A stretch of DNA of 33,401 nt from Thiodiazotropha sp050305635 (GTDB lineage: Bacteria > Pseudomonadota > Gammaproteobacteria > Chromatiales > Chromatiaceae): the NCBI GenBank assembly GCA_050305635.1, contig JBNLFS010000046.1:1-33401 (forward strand), in the 5' to 3' direction. A program made the position numbers and the translations under genes. The notes beneath the pieces are model-generated. The model ran no database searches. It saw only the letters and a program-made list of their open reading frames with translations, and was not told where the DNA came from. Below, in pieces: positions 21,958-31,359 of this stretch (position 1 is the stretch's first letter; each line of letters begins with the position of its first letter).

Positions 21958-23529
21958 TCAGGAACCTTGCTGCAACACGTATTTCATTTCGTGCCTCAGT
22001 CCCATGTAGAGAGCGACACACATAGCCAGCAGAATGAGCGTGAAGGGTAACCCGACACTGATCGCCGCAGCCTGCAGGGCGCCCAAAGCATCGGCGCCAC
22101 CACCGAATAACAGTGCGCCTGCGATCATGCCCTCCATGGCCGCCCAGAAAATCCTTTGCGGTATCGGCGCATCGAGTTTGCCTCCGGCGGTGATGCTGTC
22201 GATGACCAGGGATCCGGAATCCGATGAGGTTACGAAGAACACAAGTACCAGAATGATTCCGATAAACGACGAGATGGCGGAGAGCGGCATGTTTTCCAGC
22301 ATTTGAAACAGGGCCAGTGAAACATCGCCGATCCCGTTCGCCAACTGGCCGATACCGGCTTCGACCTGAGCGAGACCGTTGCCGCCAAACGCGGACATCC
22401 AGATCAGGGTGATGAAGGTTGGAACCAGCAGGACTGCGATCAGGAATTCACGTACCGTTCGGCCTTTCGACACCCGGGCAATGAACATGCCCACAAAGGG
22501 TGACCAGGAGATCCACCAGGCCCAGTAGAATACGGTCCAGCCGTGGTAGAACTTTTCATCCTCACGTCCCATCCAGTTGCTCAATGGGATCAGATTCTTG
22601 AGGTAGTCGCCGCCGGTTTCGATCACCTGGCCAAAGATGCCGAAGCCTGAACCGACGATGATGACAAACAACAATAATACCAGAGCAAGGCTCATGTTGA
22701 GGTTGCTGAGGATTTTGACTCCTCCATCGAGTCCGCGCACCACTGAGATAATGGCTACGGAGGTGACTCCGATGATGATTGCGATCTGGGTATTAATGGT
22801 ATTGGGAATATCGAACAGGTACTTCAATCCGCCGGCGGCCTGCTGCGCGCCAAAACCCAATGAGGTCGCCAGACCAAAAATAGTTGCCATGACCGCGACT
22901 ACATCCACAATGTGACCAAACCAACCCCAGGATCGATCCTTGATAAAGGGGAAAAACGCGGAGCGTATCGTGAGCGGTAGATTCTTGTTGTAGGTAAAAA
23001 ACGCCAGGGACAGGCCCACTACCGCGTAGATGGCCCAGGGATGCAGTCCCCAGTGAAACAGGGTCGCGCCCATGGCCAGCTCCTCGGCTTGGGGTGTCTG
23101 CTTTGCGGCATTGAGCGGGGTGCCCCACCAATCGGTATAGTAGGCGACCGGCTCAGCCACGCTCCAGAACATCAGTCCGATGCCCATGCCGGCGGCAAAC
23201 AACATGGCAAACCAGGATACAGTCGAGAATTCCGGCTTAGCGTCCCGGCCACCCAAACGGATGCGGCCCACAGGCATGACGATTAGCAGCAGACAAAAAA
23301 TAACGAAGATGTTCCCGGCCACCAGGAACAGCCAATCAAAATGATTGATTGACCAGCTCTTCGCGCCATCGAAGGTCTGTTTGGCTTCGGTGGGAAACAT
23401 CAGGGTGCCGATAACGAAAAGCAGCACCAGCAGTGCGGATACGATAAAAACGGGGTTATGGAAATCCATGCCCCAGGTGCGAATATTGTCCTGGCCGATT
23501 TCGTAGTCTGTTTCGTAACGGTCTGACAT
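21958..23529 (-). CDS. BCCT-family transporter (betaine/choline/carnitine type)
   Basis: Twelve-helix secondary carrier that imports quaternary ammonium osmolytes with sodium or protons. The 523-residue protein has the family-defining GMGIGLMFWSVAEPVAYY and the Trp-rich helix-8 box FYWAWWISWSPFVGMFIARV followed by SKGRTVREF, along with FFVTSSDSGSLVID. Which substrate is used cannot be read from sequence alone. The start at 23529 has GGAG six bases upstream. The C-terminus is short, without the long regulatory extension of BetP. It is 84 bp downstream of the porin gene on the same strand, so the two may be co-regulated. Confidence 0.94.
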   Translation of the reverse strand: MSDRYETDYEIGQDNIRTWGMDFHNPVFIVSALLVLLFVIGTLMFPTEAKQTFDGAKSWSINHFDWLFLVAGNIFVIFCLLLIVMPVGRIRLGGRDAKPEFSTVSWFAMLFAAGMGIGLMFWSVAEPVAYYTDWWGTPLNAAKQTPQAEELAMGATLFHWGLHPWAIYAVVGLSLAFFTYNKNLPLTIRSAFFPFIKDRSWGWFGHIVDVVAVMATIFGLATSLGFGAQQAAGGLKYLFDIPNTINTQIAIIIGVTSVAIISVVRGLDGGVKILSNLNMSLALVLLLFVIIVGSGFGIFGQVIETGGDYLKNLIPLSNWMGREDEKFYHGWTVFYWAWWISWSPFVGMFIARVSKGRTVREFLIAVLLVPTFITLIWMSAFGGNGLAQVEAGIGQLANGIGDVSLALFQMLENMPLSAISSFIGIILVLVFFVTSSDSGSLVIDSITAGGKLDAPIPQRIFWAAMEGMIAGALLFGGGADALGALQAAAISVGLPFTLILLAMCVALYMGLRHEMKYVLQQGS

Positions 23530-23584
23530 GCGTTGCTCCTGTGCTCTCATTTCAGTTCGGTTCGATGATGGAGTGAATCAGAAT

Positions 23585-23603
23585 CCGGCTCGTATCAAGC
23601 CGG
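23585..23603. terminator. Hairpin between porin and BCCT genes
   Basis: CCGGCT and AGCCGG form a 6-bp stem around a 7-base loop just after the porin stop on the minus strand. It is followed by ATTCTGATTC with no real T run, so it is a weak terminator or an RNA-stability stem. Confidence 0.35.
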
Positions 23604-23613
23604 TGCATCGCTA

Positions 23614-24636
23614 TCAGGGTGCGCCAAAGTCATAGCGCAGACCGACCGCTACCACCTGGCCACCGTCACAACTCCAGCAGGTTTCGTTCATGCCGCCATG
23701 TTCTTGGGTGATCGCGGCGGTTTCGTCCTCTTGATAGTATTCGACGAAGAATTTGAGATCTGCCTGGTATTGGTAGTCCCAACCAAGATGCAGAATGGTC
23801 TCACCGTAATGCTCGACATCGGCAAGCATGGCCTTGAAGGTGTTCTGCCCCAGTGTGTATCCCGCATAGAGATTCATGGCATGGTCACCATCCGCGCCAT
23901 AGCCACTGTCGATATCGCTCTTGTGCTGTTCATACTTGGCGCCGATGTAGAGGTCGCTCATGAGTTGCCACATCAGTGAGGTGCCGAGGATTGTGGCGTC
24001 ATTGCTGCCACCCAGGTGATCGAAGCCACCGGAAATCGTGATGTCGCCATACTGATAGCTGAGCGTGCCCTGTACCCGATCATCCGTTTTGCCATTGCGT
24101 TTGCCGGCCCCGTTGTCGAGGCTGTAGCCGAAGGATCCCGAGAGACCGAGAATGCGGGGGGAGTAGTAGGCGAGGGTGTCACTTTTACGAAACGTCGTGT
24201 AGGTGGCGAAACCGCTGTAGTAACTGCTGAACATATCCACCGGATAGGCGATGGCGTTGTAGTAGGGCATCCACATTTGACCGACACTGATATCACCGAA
24301 TGCGCCTTTGACACCGATCTTGCCGACACGGATATCCTCGTCCTGATCCCAGGGGTCCTGCACCGCTTTGTTGGGGATATCCAGAGGTAATTCGAGTTTT
24401 GCGTAGGCCGTGACCTGATCGTTGAGCGCATGTGTTGCGTTGACGCCGAGCCTGGAGTAGGCGTCACGCCAGCCGGTGTAACTACCCATGGTCTGGTCAT
24501 CATCAGGACTGACGTACTCGCCATGGACCCGGATCGATCCGTAGAAGTCATATTCCAATGCAAATGAAGGGTTGCAGTTGCAGAGACTGAATGCGGCAAC
24601 TGAAGAACTGGCGAGACATTTTCTTAATACAGACAT
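23614..24636 (-). CDS. Gram-negative-type porin
   Basis: Outer-membrane beta-barrel. The start at 24636 gives a 340-residue precursor with AGGT eight bases upstream and an export signal (CLASSSVAAFSLCNCNPSFA). The mature N-terminus LEYDFYGSIRVHGEYVS is typical of trimeric general porins. Alternating strands follow: DAYSRLGVNATHALNDQVTA, AKLELPLDIPNKAV, GVKGAFGDISVGQMWMPYY and LSYQYGDITISGGFDHLGG. The C-terminus ends VGLRYDFGAP, so the usual terminal Phe is followed by three residues. An acidic loop (SPDDDQTMGS) may set selectivity. Upstream, 24637-25196 is a 560-bp non-coding stretch in which I recognise no repeat or gene. Confidence 0.88.
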   Translation of the reverse strand: MSVLRKCLASSSVAAFSLCNCNPSFALEYDFYGSIRVHGEYVSPDDDQTMGSYTGWRDAYSRLGVNATHALNDQVTAYAKLELPLDIPNKAVQDPWDQDEDIRVGKIGVKGAFGDISVGQMWMPYYNAIAYPVDMFSSYYSGFATYTTFRKSDTLAYYSPRILGLSGSFGYSLDNGAGKRNGKTDDRVQGTLSYQYGDITISGGFDHLGGSNDATILGTSLMWQLMSDLYIGAKYEQHKSDIDSGYGADGDHAMNLYAGYTLGQNTFKAMLADVEHYGETILHLGWDYQYQADLKFFVEYYQEDETAAITQEHGGMNETCWSCDGGQVVAVGLRYDFGAP

Positions 24637-25196
24637 AGGTGATACCTGTAGCGGGTTGACAGAGGAGCAGGAGCGGGTCAATCAGTCGCGGGTCAATTCA
24701 ATACCTGCGAACGGATTTTCTGCGGTGTTGGATTGGTCTCAGTAGCCGCCAATCCAAAGGCGGCCGATCAGGGAAGCAAAATGGCGGGCGCGAATTGTCG
24801 TGCGGGACTGGCCGCAACGAAGAGGTACAGGTGCAAAGAAGGTGGAGGCTCCACTATCTTGTGCCTGTTGCGAAGTGCGCATGACGAACTGTGTTACATA
24901 AGCGCGACAACGAGGCATCGTCGTGCTCACTGCATGGCAGTGCATTGATTTTCCGGGTGTTATGAGGAGGGCATCGTTGCGATGCCTGGGTTTCACAGAG
25001 AATGACTACAATCCGTGAAAGAAGGTATTGCGCTTCATTATGCCATGGGTAAGGGGGATTGCAACCGCGCGTCCATGGCGTACGCTCCAGCGAAAACCTG
25101 TGTAAATCGTGCATTGCTCCCCTGTTCAGCGTAATCATGCATACCTGACACCGGTTGTTGTCGCGTTTAAGACGAGTAACGGATCAGTGTATCATT

Positions 25197-26615
25197 TCAG
25201 TGAATGGACGGAATGTCCCGGGAGCGCGCTGCTGCGGGAGCAGACTGCAGATGCGCCTGACAATAGTCATGGGTCGGTAGCGTCTCGGATTTCAACCAGG
25301 CGCGGGCACACTCCGAGAACGACATCCCGGATTCCGCTTCGATCGCATCGATCAGTGTCTGCATGCCGATCGCGGTTGTCCGGTAGGTCAGGTAGCAATG
25401 ACGCAATGCCCGGTCCAAGGTGGTGCGGCCAATGAGTTGCTCCGCATTTCTCAGAAACATTGCGCCTTTAATATAAGGCGCCTCACCAAACAGTCCGTCA
25501 TTCAGGATGTCGATTCGGTTACAGCCATCGGGCCATGCGATTTTGTTGGCTTCACTGTTCTGCAAGCGTTCAAGACGGGTCTGATAGGCACTCCAGGTCT
25601 GATCCTCATACTCCGTACCCGCAGCCGCACCGTAGGCGCGAGCCGCCAGATAGGTGGCGGTGCCCTCCGACATCACAAAGTCCTCCCAGCAGGCCATGCG
25701 CACGCCGTTGCCGAACCAGCCATGAGCCGCCTCGTGGATTGCGACCAGGGGATCGGCCAGGGACTGGTCCGAGATATGCCAGTATGGGTGATGCTCCATG
25801 CCCCCATACTGTTGCCCACCCCAGTTCACCGAGACGCTCGCCACCTCATTGGCGAACAGATAGTCGCCGTAGGTCTGCTCGTAGAAGTCGAAGGCGTCTC
25901 TCAGGTAACGGCTGCCCGATTGCATCAGGTCTGACTCTCCCGGTTTGTAGTAGGCTCCGACCCGGGTGCCGTGTCGCGTCTGCCCCAGATCCAGGTATCG
26001 GTAATCACCCAGGGCCCAACCGGGCATGTAGGCGGGCGCATCCGCCCCGATCGACTGTGGATAAATCGCGGTCAGGGTATCCGGCACGCCACTGAGATGC
26101 ATGGTGTAGGTCACACCCTCGGCGGGTTCGGAGTGGCAGGGAAACAGATTGCCGCAGAAGTAGGGCCAAGTGAAGGTTGCGCCATTCAGCGTATAGCCCT
26201 CAAACGCGGTTTGCTCATGAAACAGATACTCAATACTCACCGGAATCGGCGTATCGTGAGCGGGTAATGCAATGATGAGTTGTGTCCCCTCGCGTCGATA
26301 GCCCAGGTCCTGTGTGTGGGAGGAGACCCGGATGATGTCCAGGTTGCCGGATTCGAACACGATGTCAGGATCATCGGAGTTGGCGGAAAGGGTGATGTCC
26401 GCCCGACCGCTGAGTGTTTGCAGGTCGATCGTGAGATCGGTTGAGAGGATATCGGTGGTTTCGGCGGAAACCGGGGTCGCGTCCCCGTCCCGGGTATCGG
26501 AACCGCCGCATCCGCAGAGCATCAGTTGCAGCAATACGATCAGCAGGCCGCTCAGCGGCAATCTGTTCAATCCCAAATGGGTTGGTTTCACGGTGAAAGT
26601 CTGCAGCGATTCCAT
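25197..26615 (-). CDS. M1-family-like metallopeptidase, lipoprotein
   Basis: Zinc metallopeptidase of the gluzincin (M1) type, probably lipid-anchored. The N-terminus has a lipobox (LLQLMLCGCGG; lipid-modified Cys36). Zinc ligands are His294, Glu295, His298 (HEAAHGWFG) and Glu317 (MSEGTATY), with exactly the M1 HExxH-x18-E spacing. The usual GxMEN exopeptidase loop appears as GGMEHH, a departure that may change substrate choice. At 472 residues it lacks the large C-terminal helical domain of full aminopeptidase N and resembles short M1 peptidases. The N-terminal beta domain (about 50-230) has the expected strands, e.g. SIEYLFHEQTAFEGYTLNG. Confidence 0.88.
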   Translation of the reverse strand: MESLQTFTVKPTHLGLNRLPLSGLLIVLLQLMLCGCGGSDTRDGDATPVSAETTDILSTDLTIDLQTLSGRADITLSANSDDPDIVFESGNLDIIRVSSHTQDLGYRREGTQLIIALPAHDTPIPVSIEYLFHEQTAFEGYTLNGATFTWPYFCGNLFPCHSEPAEGVTYTMHLSGVPDTLTAIYPQSIGADAPAYMPGWALGDYRYLDLGQTRHGTRVGAYYKPGESDLMQSGSRYLRDAFDFYEQTYGDYLFANEVASVSVNWGGQQYGGMEHHPYWHISDQSLADPLVAIHEAAHGWFGNGVRMACWEDFVMSEGTATYLAARAYGAAAGTEYEDQTWSAYQTRLERLQNSEANKIAWPDGCNRIDILNDGLFGEAPYIKGAMFLRNAEQLIGRTTLDRALRHCYLTYRTTAIGMQTLIDAIEAESGMSFSECARAWLKSETLPTHDYCQAHLQSAPAAARSRDIPSIH

Positions 26616-26686
26616 TCCTGTCCCTGAAGGCCGAACTGAGGAAGTATCGTCGGTATGCTATCGGTAAGGGAATGAAGCAGGCAAGT

Positions 26687-26717
26687 GTCCGGCCGGGAGA
26701 TGGGTTCCCGACCGGAC
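26687..26717. terminator. Strong hairpin downstream of the DUF6858-like gene
   Basis: GTCCGGCCGGGA and TCCCGACCGGAC form a 12-bp stem with one G-T pair and a 7-base loop, 38 bp past the stop of the minus-strand gene at 26755. No T run follows, so termination strength is uncertain. Confidence 0.45.
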
Positions 26718-26754
26718 TGGGGAGGGGATGTAGGGCCTGGCGATTAGTAGGCTG

Positions 26755-27171
26755 TTAGGCCTTTGCCGTCAGCTGTTCGATCCACCCTGCGATCAGCTGA
26801 TTGGCTGTCTCAACCGGCGCCTCGAGGTAGCTGATGACAAACCGGTCGGCCAGCTCCACGACCGACAGGGCGCGTGGCCTGACCGCGCTAATGAGTGGGT
26901 TGGGAATGGCGTTGGCAACACAGAACAGGATGTGTTTACTGGCCAGGATACCGTCTGCAATCTTGCCTTCCGGTTGTGTGGCAACGTGGGCATGGTGATC
27001 GAATTCGCCGATATAGGCTGCAACGGGATGCTCGGAAATCTGGGTCTTGAAGCGCGCCATGACATCATCGACATGAGTGCATTGTGTCTCGCTCTTCATG
27101 ATCTCGCAGGCGTAAACGGGGTATTTTTCGAGTAGTGTCGTTTTGTTCAAATTCATGGACGTATTGCTCAT
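26755..27171 (-). CDS. Conserved small protein, possibly DUF6858 family
   Basis: A 138-residue soluble protein with NKTTLLEKYPVYACEIMKSE at the start, HVDDVMARFKTQISEHPVAA, YIGEFDHHAHV, GILASKHILFCVANAIPNP and AVRPRALSVVELADRFVISY. The pattern matches my recollection of a conserved family now called DUF6858. Function is unknown. Clustered His (FDHHAH) and Cys residues could bind metal, but this is conjecture. A second ATG at 27156 is also a plausible start; neither has a clear ribosome site. The 420 bp upstream (27172-27593) separate it from the divergent hemerythrin gene and hold no gene I can support. Confidence 0.65.
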   Translation of the reverse strand: MSNTSMNLNKTTLLEKYPVYACEIMKSETQCTHVDDVMARFKTQISEHPVAAYIGEFDHHAHVATQPEGKIADGILASKHILFCVANAIPNPLISAVRPRALSVVELADRFVISYLEAPVETANQLIAGWIEQLTAKA

Positions 27172-27593
27172 TGGTTTTTTAGGTTGGGGGGTTATGTCGG
27201 ACGCTCAGCTCCGCGTTTGAACCGGTGAATAACCGAGTAAAATGCTAAGAGGATCGGCATGGCCGGTCATTGCGATTTCTCAAACTGCCGTTCCACGGTA
27301 CCCCTTGCTGCGAGAGTGCTCTGCTGAGTGACTTCGGCTCGCCGGGGCCTGTTGTGAATCGTGTCGGTATCGGACGCCGGTTATCACAGATCCATGACAA
27401 CTGGATGAAATCCCTGAGTATCCCCATCCATTCCGGAATTGATTCGGAGCAAACGAGAAGTGGGTCTTAATTCACCTCATTACCGCTTTTTTGCCATGGT
27501 TATACAGGCTATGTTCCGTGTCACTTGATCATGGCGCGTTCCAAACAGGGAACCGTGCCTGTTCCGCACCGAACAATGAGGAGTTAACAGCGA

Positions 27594-28067
27594 ATGCCTT
27601 TGCGAATGACCCGGGATTTGTGTACCGGTATCGAAACCATCGATGAACAGCACGGCTCAATCGTGGACTACATCAATGAACTTGAAGTCGCCATAGGGCA
27701 GGGGGATGAAACGGTTGTCGGTCTGGTGCTGGAAAAGCTGGCCGACTACAGCATCTTTCATCTGAGATATGAAGAGCAGCTGATGCAGGAGGCTGACTAT
27801 CCCTATCTCAAGCCTCACAAGGCGATCCACGATCTGTTCGTCAAGCGTCTGGAATCCTATCAGCAACGTTACCTGAACGGAGAGAATGTGGCCCGGGAAC
27901 TTCACGATGTCCTGGCCAACTGGCTGGTGCAGCATATCAAGCAGACCGACATGGCCTATGTCTCCCATCTGGAACAGGAGCTGGCAGTGATCGAAAAGCG
28001 CGATCCGTTCAGCCGTCTGGGCCGCTCACTGAGATCGATCTTTGGAAATGAAAAACGCTTGATGTGA
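27594..28067 (+). CDS. Bacteriohemerythrin
   Basis: Four-helix oxygen-binding protein with a diiron site. The 157-residue protein carries the hemerythrin ligand pattern: IETIDEQHGSIVDYINEL (His20), YSIFHLRYEEQLMQ (His and Glu), PHKAIHDLFVK (two His) and WLVQHIKQTDMAYV (His and Asp). All ligands are present. The C-terminal basic segment (KRDPFSRLGRSLRSIF) is an extension of unknown use. GAGGAG lies about ten bases before the ATG. Single-domain proteins of this kind bind or carry oxygen and are common in microaerophiles, in line with the FeSII-like gene in the same window. Confidence 0.93.
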   Translation: MPLRMTRDLCTGIETIDEQHGSIVDYINELEVAIGQGDETVVGLVLEKLADYSIFHLRYEEQLMQEADYPYLKPHKAIHDLFVKRLESYQQRYLNGENVARELHDVLANWLVQHIKQTDMAYVSHLEQELAVIEKRDPFSRLGRSLRSIFGNEKRLM

Positions 28068-28269
28068 TCTTTCACAGAGCATTCAGTTTCAGCGCATCCC
28101 GCTCGCGCTGAGCCTACCCGGGTTTGTCCAGTACCGGTGCTTCGACCTGCGTGACATCCGTCAGCGCAATGTGGCCTAAAACCCTGTGAATCAAGACGAT
28201 GAAATGTCCCGATACGGGTGCTATATATGCGGAACACGGGTGTTTAAGGCAATCGCAGGAGGAACTCCC

Positions 28270-29013
28270 ATGGATCAATGGCTGGAGGGCAAAGTCGTTG
28301 AGAAACGTCACTGGTGCGACAATCTGTACAGCCTGCGGGTCTCCGCCGAAGTGGATCCCTTTACCGCAGGACAGTTCACCCGTCTCGCCTTGGAGATCGA
28401 TGGTGAGCGGGTGGCGCGACCCTACTCCTTCGTCAATACACCTCAGGACGAACTGCTCGAGATTCACTTCAATGAGGTGGAGAACGGTCCTCTGAGTCCC
28501 AGACTGGCTTCACTCAAACCGGGAGATCGGGTTTGGGTTTCGGCTAAGGCCAACGGCTTGTTTACCCTGGAGCAGATACCCGATGCGCAGCAGTTGTGGA
28601 TGATCGCAACCGGTACTGCGTTGGGTGTCTATCTCTCCATCCTGCGCACAGAGGAGACCTGGAAGCGATTTCAGACCCTGCTGCTGGTACACAACGTACG
28701 CAAACAGGGACATCTTTGCTATGCCGGGGAGATCGCTGAATTGAAGGCCCGCCATGGGGAGCGTTTTCGCTATCTGCCCATCCTCAGCCGGGAGTCGGCT
28801 GCGGGTATTCTGCAGGGCCGCATTCTGGCGACTCTTGAGGACGGGCGTCTTGAGGCTGAGGCGGGTGTGCCGCTCTCAGCCGAGGGATCCCATGTGATGT
28901 TGTGCGGTAACATGGCCATGATCCGGGAGGTGTCCCAGGCCCTGGACGCCCGTGGGATGCGTAAGCACCGTCGCCAGGAGCCGGGACACTATTCCACGGA
29001 GAAGTATCACTGA
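28270..29013 (+). CDS. fpr: Ferredoxin/flavodoxin-NADP(+) reductase
   Basis: FAD enzyme exchanging electrons between NADPH and ferredoxin or flavodoxin. The 247-residue length and motifs fit the bacterial Fpr subclass: RPYSFVNTP at residues 50-58 (FAD binding), NGPLSPRLASLKPGD, FTLEQIP, MIATGTALGVYLSILR (NADP site) and VMLCGNMAMIREVSQALDAR. The start at 28270 is preferred because AGGAGG lies seven to eight bases upstream. A frame from 28186 would add 28 unrelated residues. The next gene is convergent, with only 10 bp between stops. The FeSII-like ferredoxin encoded further right is a possible partner, though this is inference. Confidence 0.94.
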   Translation: MDQWLEGKVVEKRHWCDNLYSLRVSAEVDPFTAGQFTRLALEIDGERVARPYSFVNTPQDELLEIHFNEVENGPLSPRLASLKPGDRVWVSAKANGLFTLEQIPDAQQLWMIATGTALGVYLSILRTEETWKRFQTLLLVHNVRKQGHLCYAGEIAELKARHGERFRYLPILSRESAAGILQGRILATLEDGRLEAEAGVPLSAEGSHVMLCGNMAMIREVSQALDARGMRKHRRQEPGHYSTEKYH

Positions 29014-29023
29014 GTCGTACGCT

Positions 29024-31030
29024 TCACACCGGTACGAAGATCAGTGCCAGGACATCGTTGTCATAGTCACCGGTGGTTTTGTACTCCCGGTATCCTTGGG
29101 ACATGGCGGCGCCCACGGCATACTTGCGCTCTTGAAAATCGATCAGCGCAGATTGGCGCGCGCCCCGCTCCAGATCGAACAGCCCGGCATTCAGCTCCAG
29201 GCGGCTGCCGGCGGGCAGCTCTGCGAGGGTTGAAGCAATCACCCGACCGGAACGTTCCGCGAACACCCCGAAACACCCCGCAAGGATCTCCCCGTTGTCA
29301 TCCCGGGGCAGGGCATCGTCCAGCATGGCGGCGAACTGAGGTTCGGAGTCGAACACGATACCGATGCCGCCGATGCTCTGGGCGGATTTCAGGTCACGCA
29401 CAGCGGTCAGATAGATGTAGGTATGTCGGCCGGCGTATAGGTCGGTTCGGTTGAACGGGGAGACCACATAGCGTTGGGATTCTCGGACTTCGAGGGCCGC
29501 GCTGATGTGACTCTCCTTGGGCAGTTGTTTACCCACCCAGGCTGATTCCTTGGGGTTGGAGACGGCCTGTATCACACCCTGGGTGTCGAACAGGAATAGA
29601 TTGGTGTAGACGGTGTAGAGGTCGTTGATGTACGCCAGGATCGCACTCAGGGCTTCCCGGTCGGTGTGGCTCAGTTCCCGTTTTGCGAGAATCTCCCGGA
29701 AGCGGGTAGTCAGAGCCCACCAGCGTACATCGTTGGCCCGCTCGTAGAGATTACGGTCCATGATGTCCACGGCGAGGAAGGCCTGGAACTGCACGTCGCT
29801 CAACAGGGATGAGATTACAGTGCCGTAGAGATTGGCGATGGACTCCTCGAACACACCCTTGGTGCGGCTGCCGATGAGGCGGATCTCATCGAGTACCGGC
29901 ATGAACTCCTTGGCGTCCCGCTTGGCTGAGACGATCTGTCCGTTCAGCACCACCAGGATCAGGTCATCGGTAACTCGAGTGGCGGTTTCGGCAATGCTGC
30001 GCAGTTCCTGGGAGAACAGCTCCGATTGAGAGGGTAGTTCATGATCTCCCAGTCCCTGCTCCGCAAGTTCGGAAAATGCCGACTTGAGGGGCATCATTAC
30101 ATGCCCTTTCCAGGAGAGTCCGGTGTAGCCCTGGTAACCCTTGGTGGTCGCGGTGCGGGCGAAGAAATCCGCGTTCTGGTGTTTGATCAGCTCAGTGTGG
30201 TTATGGCGTGCACTGGTCAGGTGCTGGCCCAGGGGCAGGCGATGCTCGTCACTGCTGGCAATGACCCGGCCCTGGCGATCGAGGATCGTCAGCAGCTCGC
30301 GGCCTTTGCGCAGGTTGGCGAAGATGCCCGTCATTTCGTCGTCGAAGCGGAAGCACAGGCACAGTACGCCCAGCACCGGTGATTGGGCGTCGTTGGACTC
30401 GGTGATACGCGCCGAGTAGATCAACGAGTGGCGACGTCCCGGTTGCAGGTCCGAGTGGCGAAAGGTCTCAACAAACGGTTCCTGGGAATTCAGGGTTTCC
30501 TGGATCAGCCGGTCCTGGGATCGGCTGATCGGGTTGCCCTGACGGTCCAGGTTGGCCTTCACCCGTCCCTCGGTGTCGAGCAGGACGATCTCATCGTAGA
30601 CGCTGTATTTGAGGGTGTACTCCCGCAGCCGGGCGACGATCTGATCGACTTCGGTGGGACCCGTCTGGGGATCGCGCAGGAATGCCCTCAGATCGTCATC
30701 GGTGGCGAGGAATCCCACATCCGCGGTGCGCTCGAACAGATTGCGGATCAGAATGTCGATGGCGACCTGGGCCCGGGCGCTGAGTTCCTGATCCTGTTTG
30801 TTGAGGTTCTCCTCCACCAGATTCTCGATCAGCTGGTGTTGCAGGGTTTCGAACTTCCTGCGGGTGTTCTCCATGTCTTCGAGCAGGGTCGCGGCAATCT
30901 GCAGGCTGTTGATCTTGCCGATCAAAGAGACCTTCTGCCACCACTCCCCCAGGTTGCACAGGGTGTTGTGATAACCGCGGACCAGGGGCATGTGGCCCAG
31001 CATCAGGCTGGTGTCGGCTCGGCTTTGCAT
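29024..31030 (-). CDS. Soluble tandem Cache-type sensor protein, unknown role
   Basis: The 668-residue protein has a helical, coiled-coil N-terminus (IAATLLEDMENTRRKFETLQ) and then two similar sensor modules. Module one is near residues 90-340, opening DILIRNLFERTADVGFLATD and containing YDEIVLLDTEGRVKANLD. Module two is near 410-668, opening DIMDRNLYERANDVRWWALT and containing YTNLFLFDTQGVIQAVSNP. These match the double-Cache (PDC) layout in which a helix leads into a PAS-like ligand pocket. I find no signal peptide, no transmembrane helix and no output domain (no kinase, GGDEF, methyl-accepting or HTH motif), so it would be cytoplasmic and must signal through a partner. No such partner is adjacent. 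Confidence 0.75.
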   Translation of the reverse strand: MQSRADTSLMLGHMPLVRGYHNTLCNLGEWWQKVSLIGKINSLQIAATLLEDMENTRRKFETLQHQLIENLVEENLNKQDQELSARAQVAIDILIRNLFERTADVGFLATDDDLRAFLRDPQTGPTEVDQIVARLREYTLKYSVYDEIVLLDTEGRVKANLDRQGNPISRSQDRLIQETLNSQEPFVETFRHSDLQPGRRHSLIYSARITESNDAQSPVLGVLCLCFRFDDEMTGIFANLRKGRELLTILDRQGRVIASSDEHRLPLGQHLTSARHNHTELIKHQNADFFARTATTKGYQGYTGLSWKGHVMMPLKSAFSELAEQGLGDHELPSQSELFSQELRSIAETATRVTDDLILVVLNGQIVSAKRDAKEFMPVLDEIRLIGSRTKGVFEESIANLYGTVISSLLSDVQFQAFLAVDIMDRNLYERANDVRWWALTTRFREILAKRELSHTDREALSAILAYINDLYTVYTNLFLFDTQGVIQAVSNPKESAWVGKQLPKESHISAALEVRESQRYVVSPFNRTDLYAGRHTYIYLTAVRDLKSAQSIGGIGIVFDSEPQFAAMLDDALPRDDNGEILAGCFGVFAERSGRVIASTLAELPAGSRLELNAGLFDLERGARQSALIDFQERKYAVGAAMSQGYREYKTTGDYDNDVLALIFVPV

Positions 31031-31304
31031 GGCAGGTACTCCTCAGGTGTATGCGGCAACCCAAGAACCATGCAAAACGAATGCCTTAATATTTATCGAA
31101 TAAATTCAATGTGATAGTTTGACTTGTTTGCGGTTTTGTCGGGTATGACACATGAAATGTCGAACAATGTTCATTAATTGTCGCGCTGGACAGGTGATGT
31201 GTAAGGAGTTTTGCGGAGATCCGATGCGGTCTCCGCGGCACCATGGTTTGTAGCGATCAAGTTTGAAAGTCTGGTGATGGTGGTAACCATCGTGCAATAA
31301 CAAA

Positions 31305-31327
31305 CCCGGCTCAGAGTCTGAGCCGGG
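31305..31327 (-). terminator. Rho-independent-type terminator after the small orphan ORF
   Basis: CCCGGCTCAGA and TCTGAGCCGGG give a near-perfect stem. On the minus strand it is followed by TTTGTT. It lies about 30 bp past the stop of the gene at 31360. Confidence 0.75.
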
Positions 31328-31359
31328 CAGCGGGTCGGGTCATCGTAGACCCGATCCGT

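Noticed and set aside
27270..27470. 66-codon ORF in the gap before hemerythrin
   Set aside because: No ribosome site and no recognisable sequence features. The gap probably holds promoters only.
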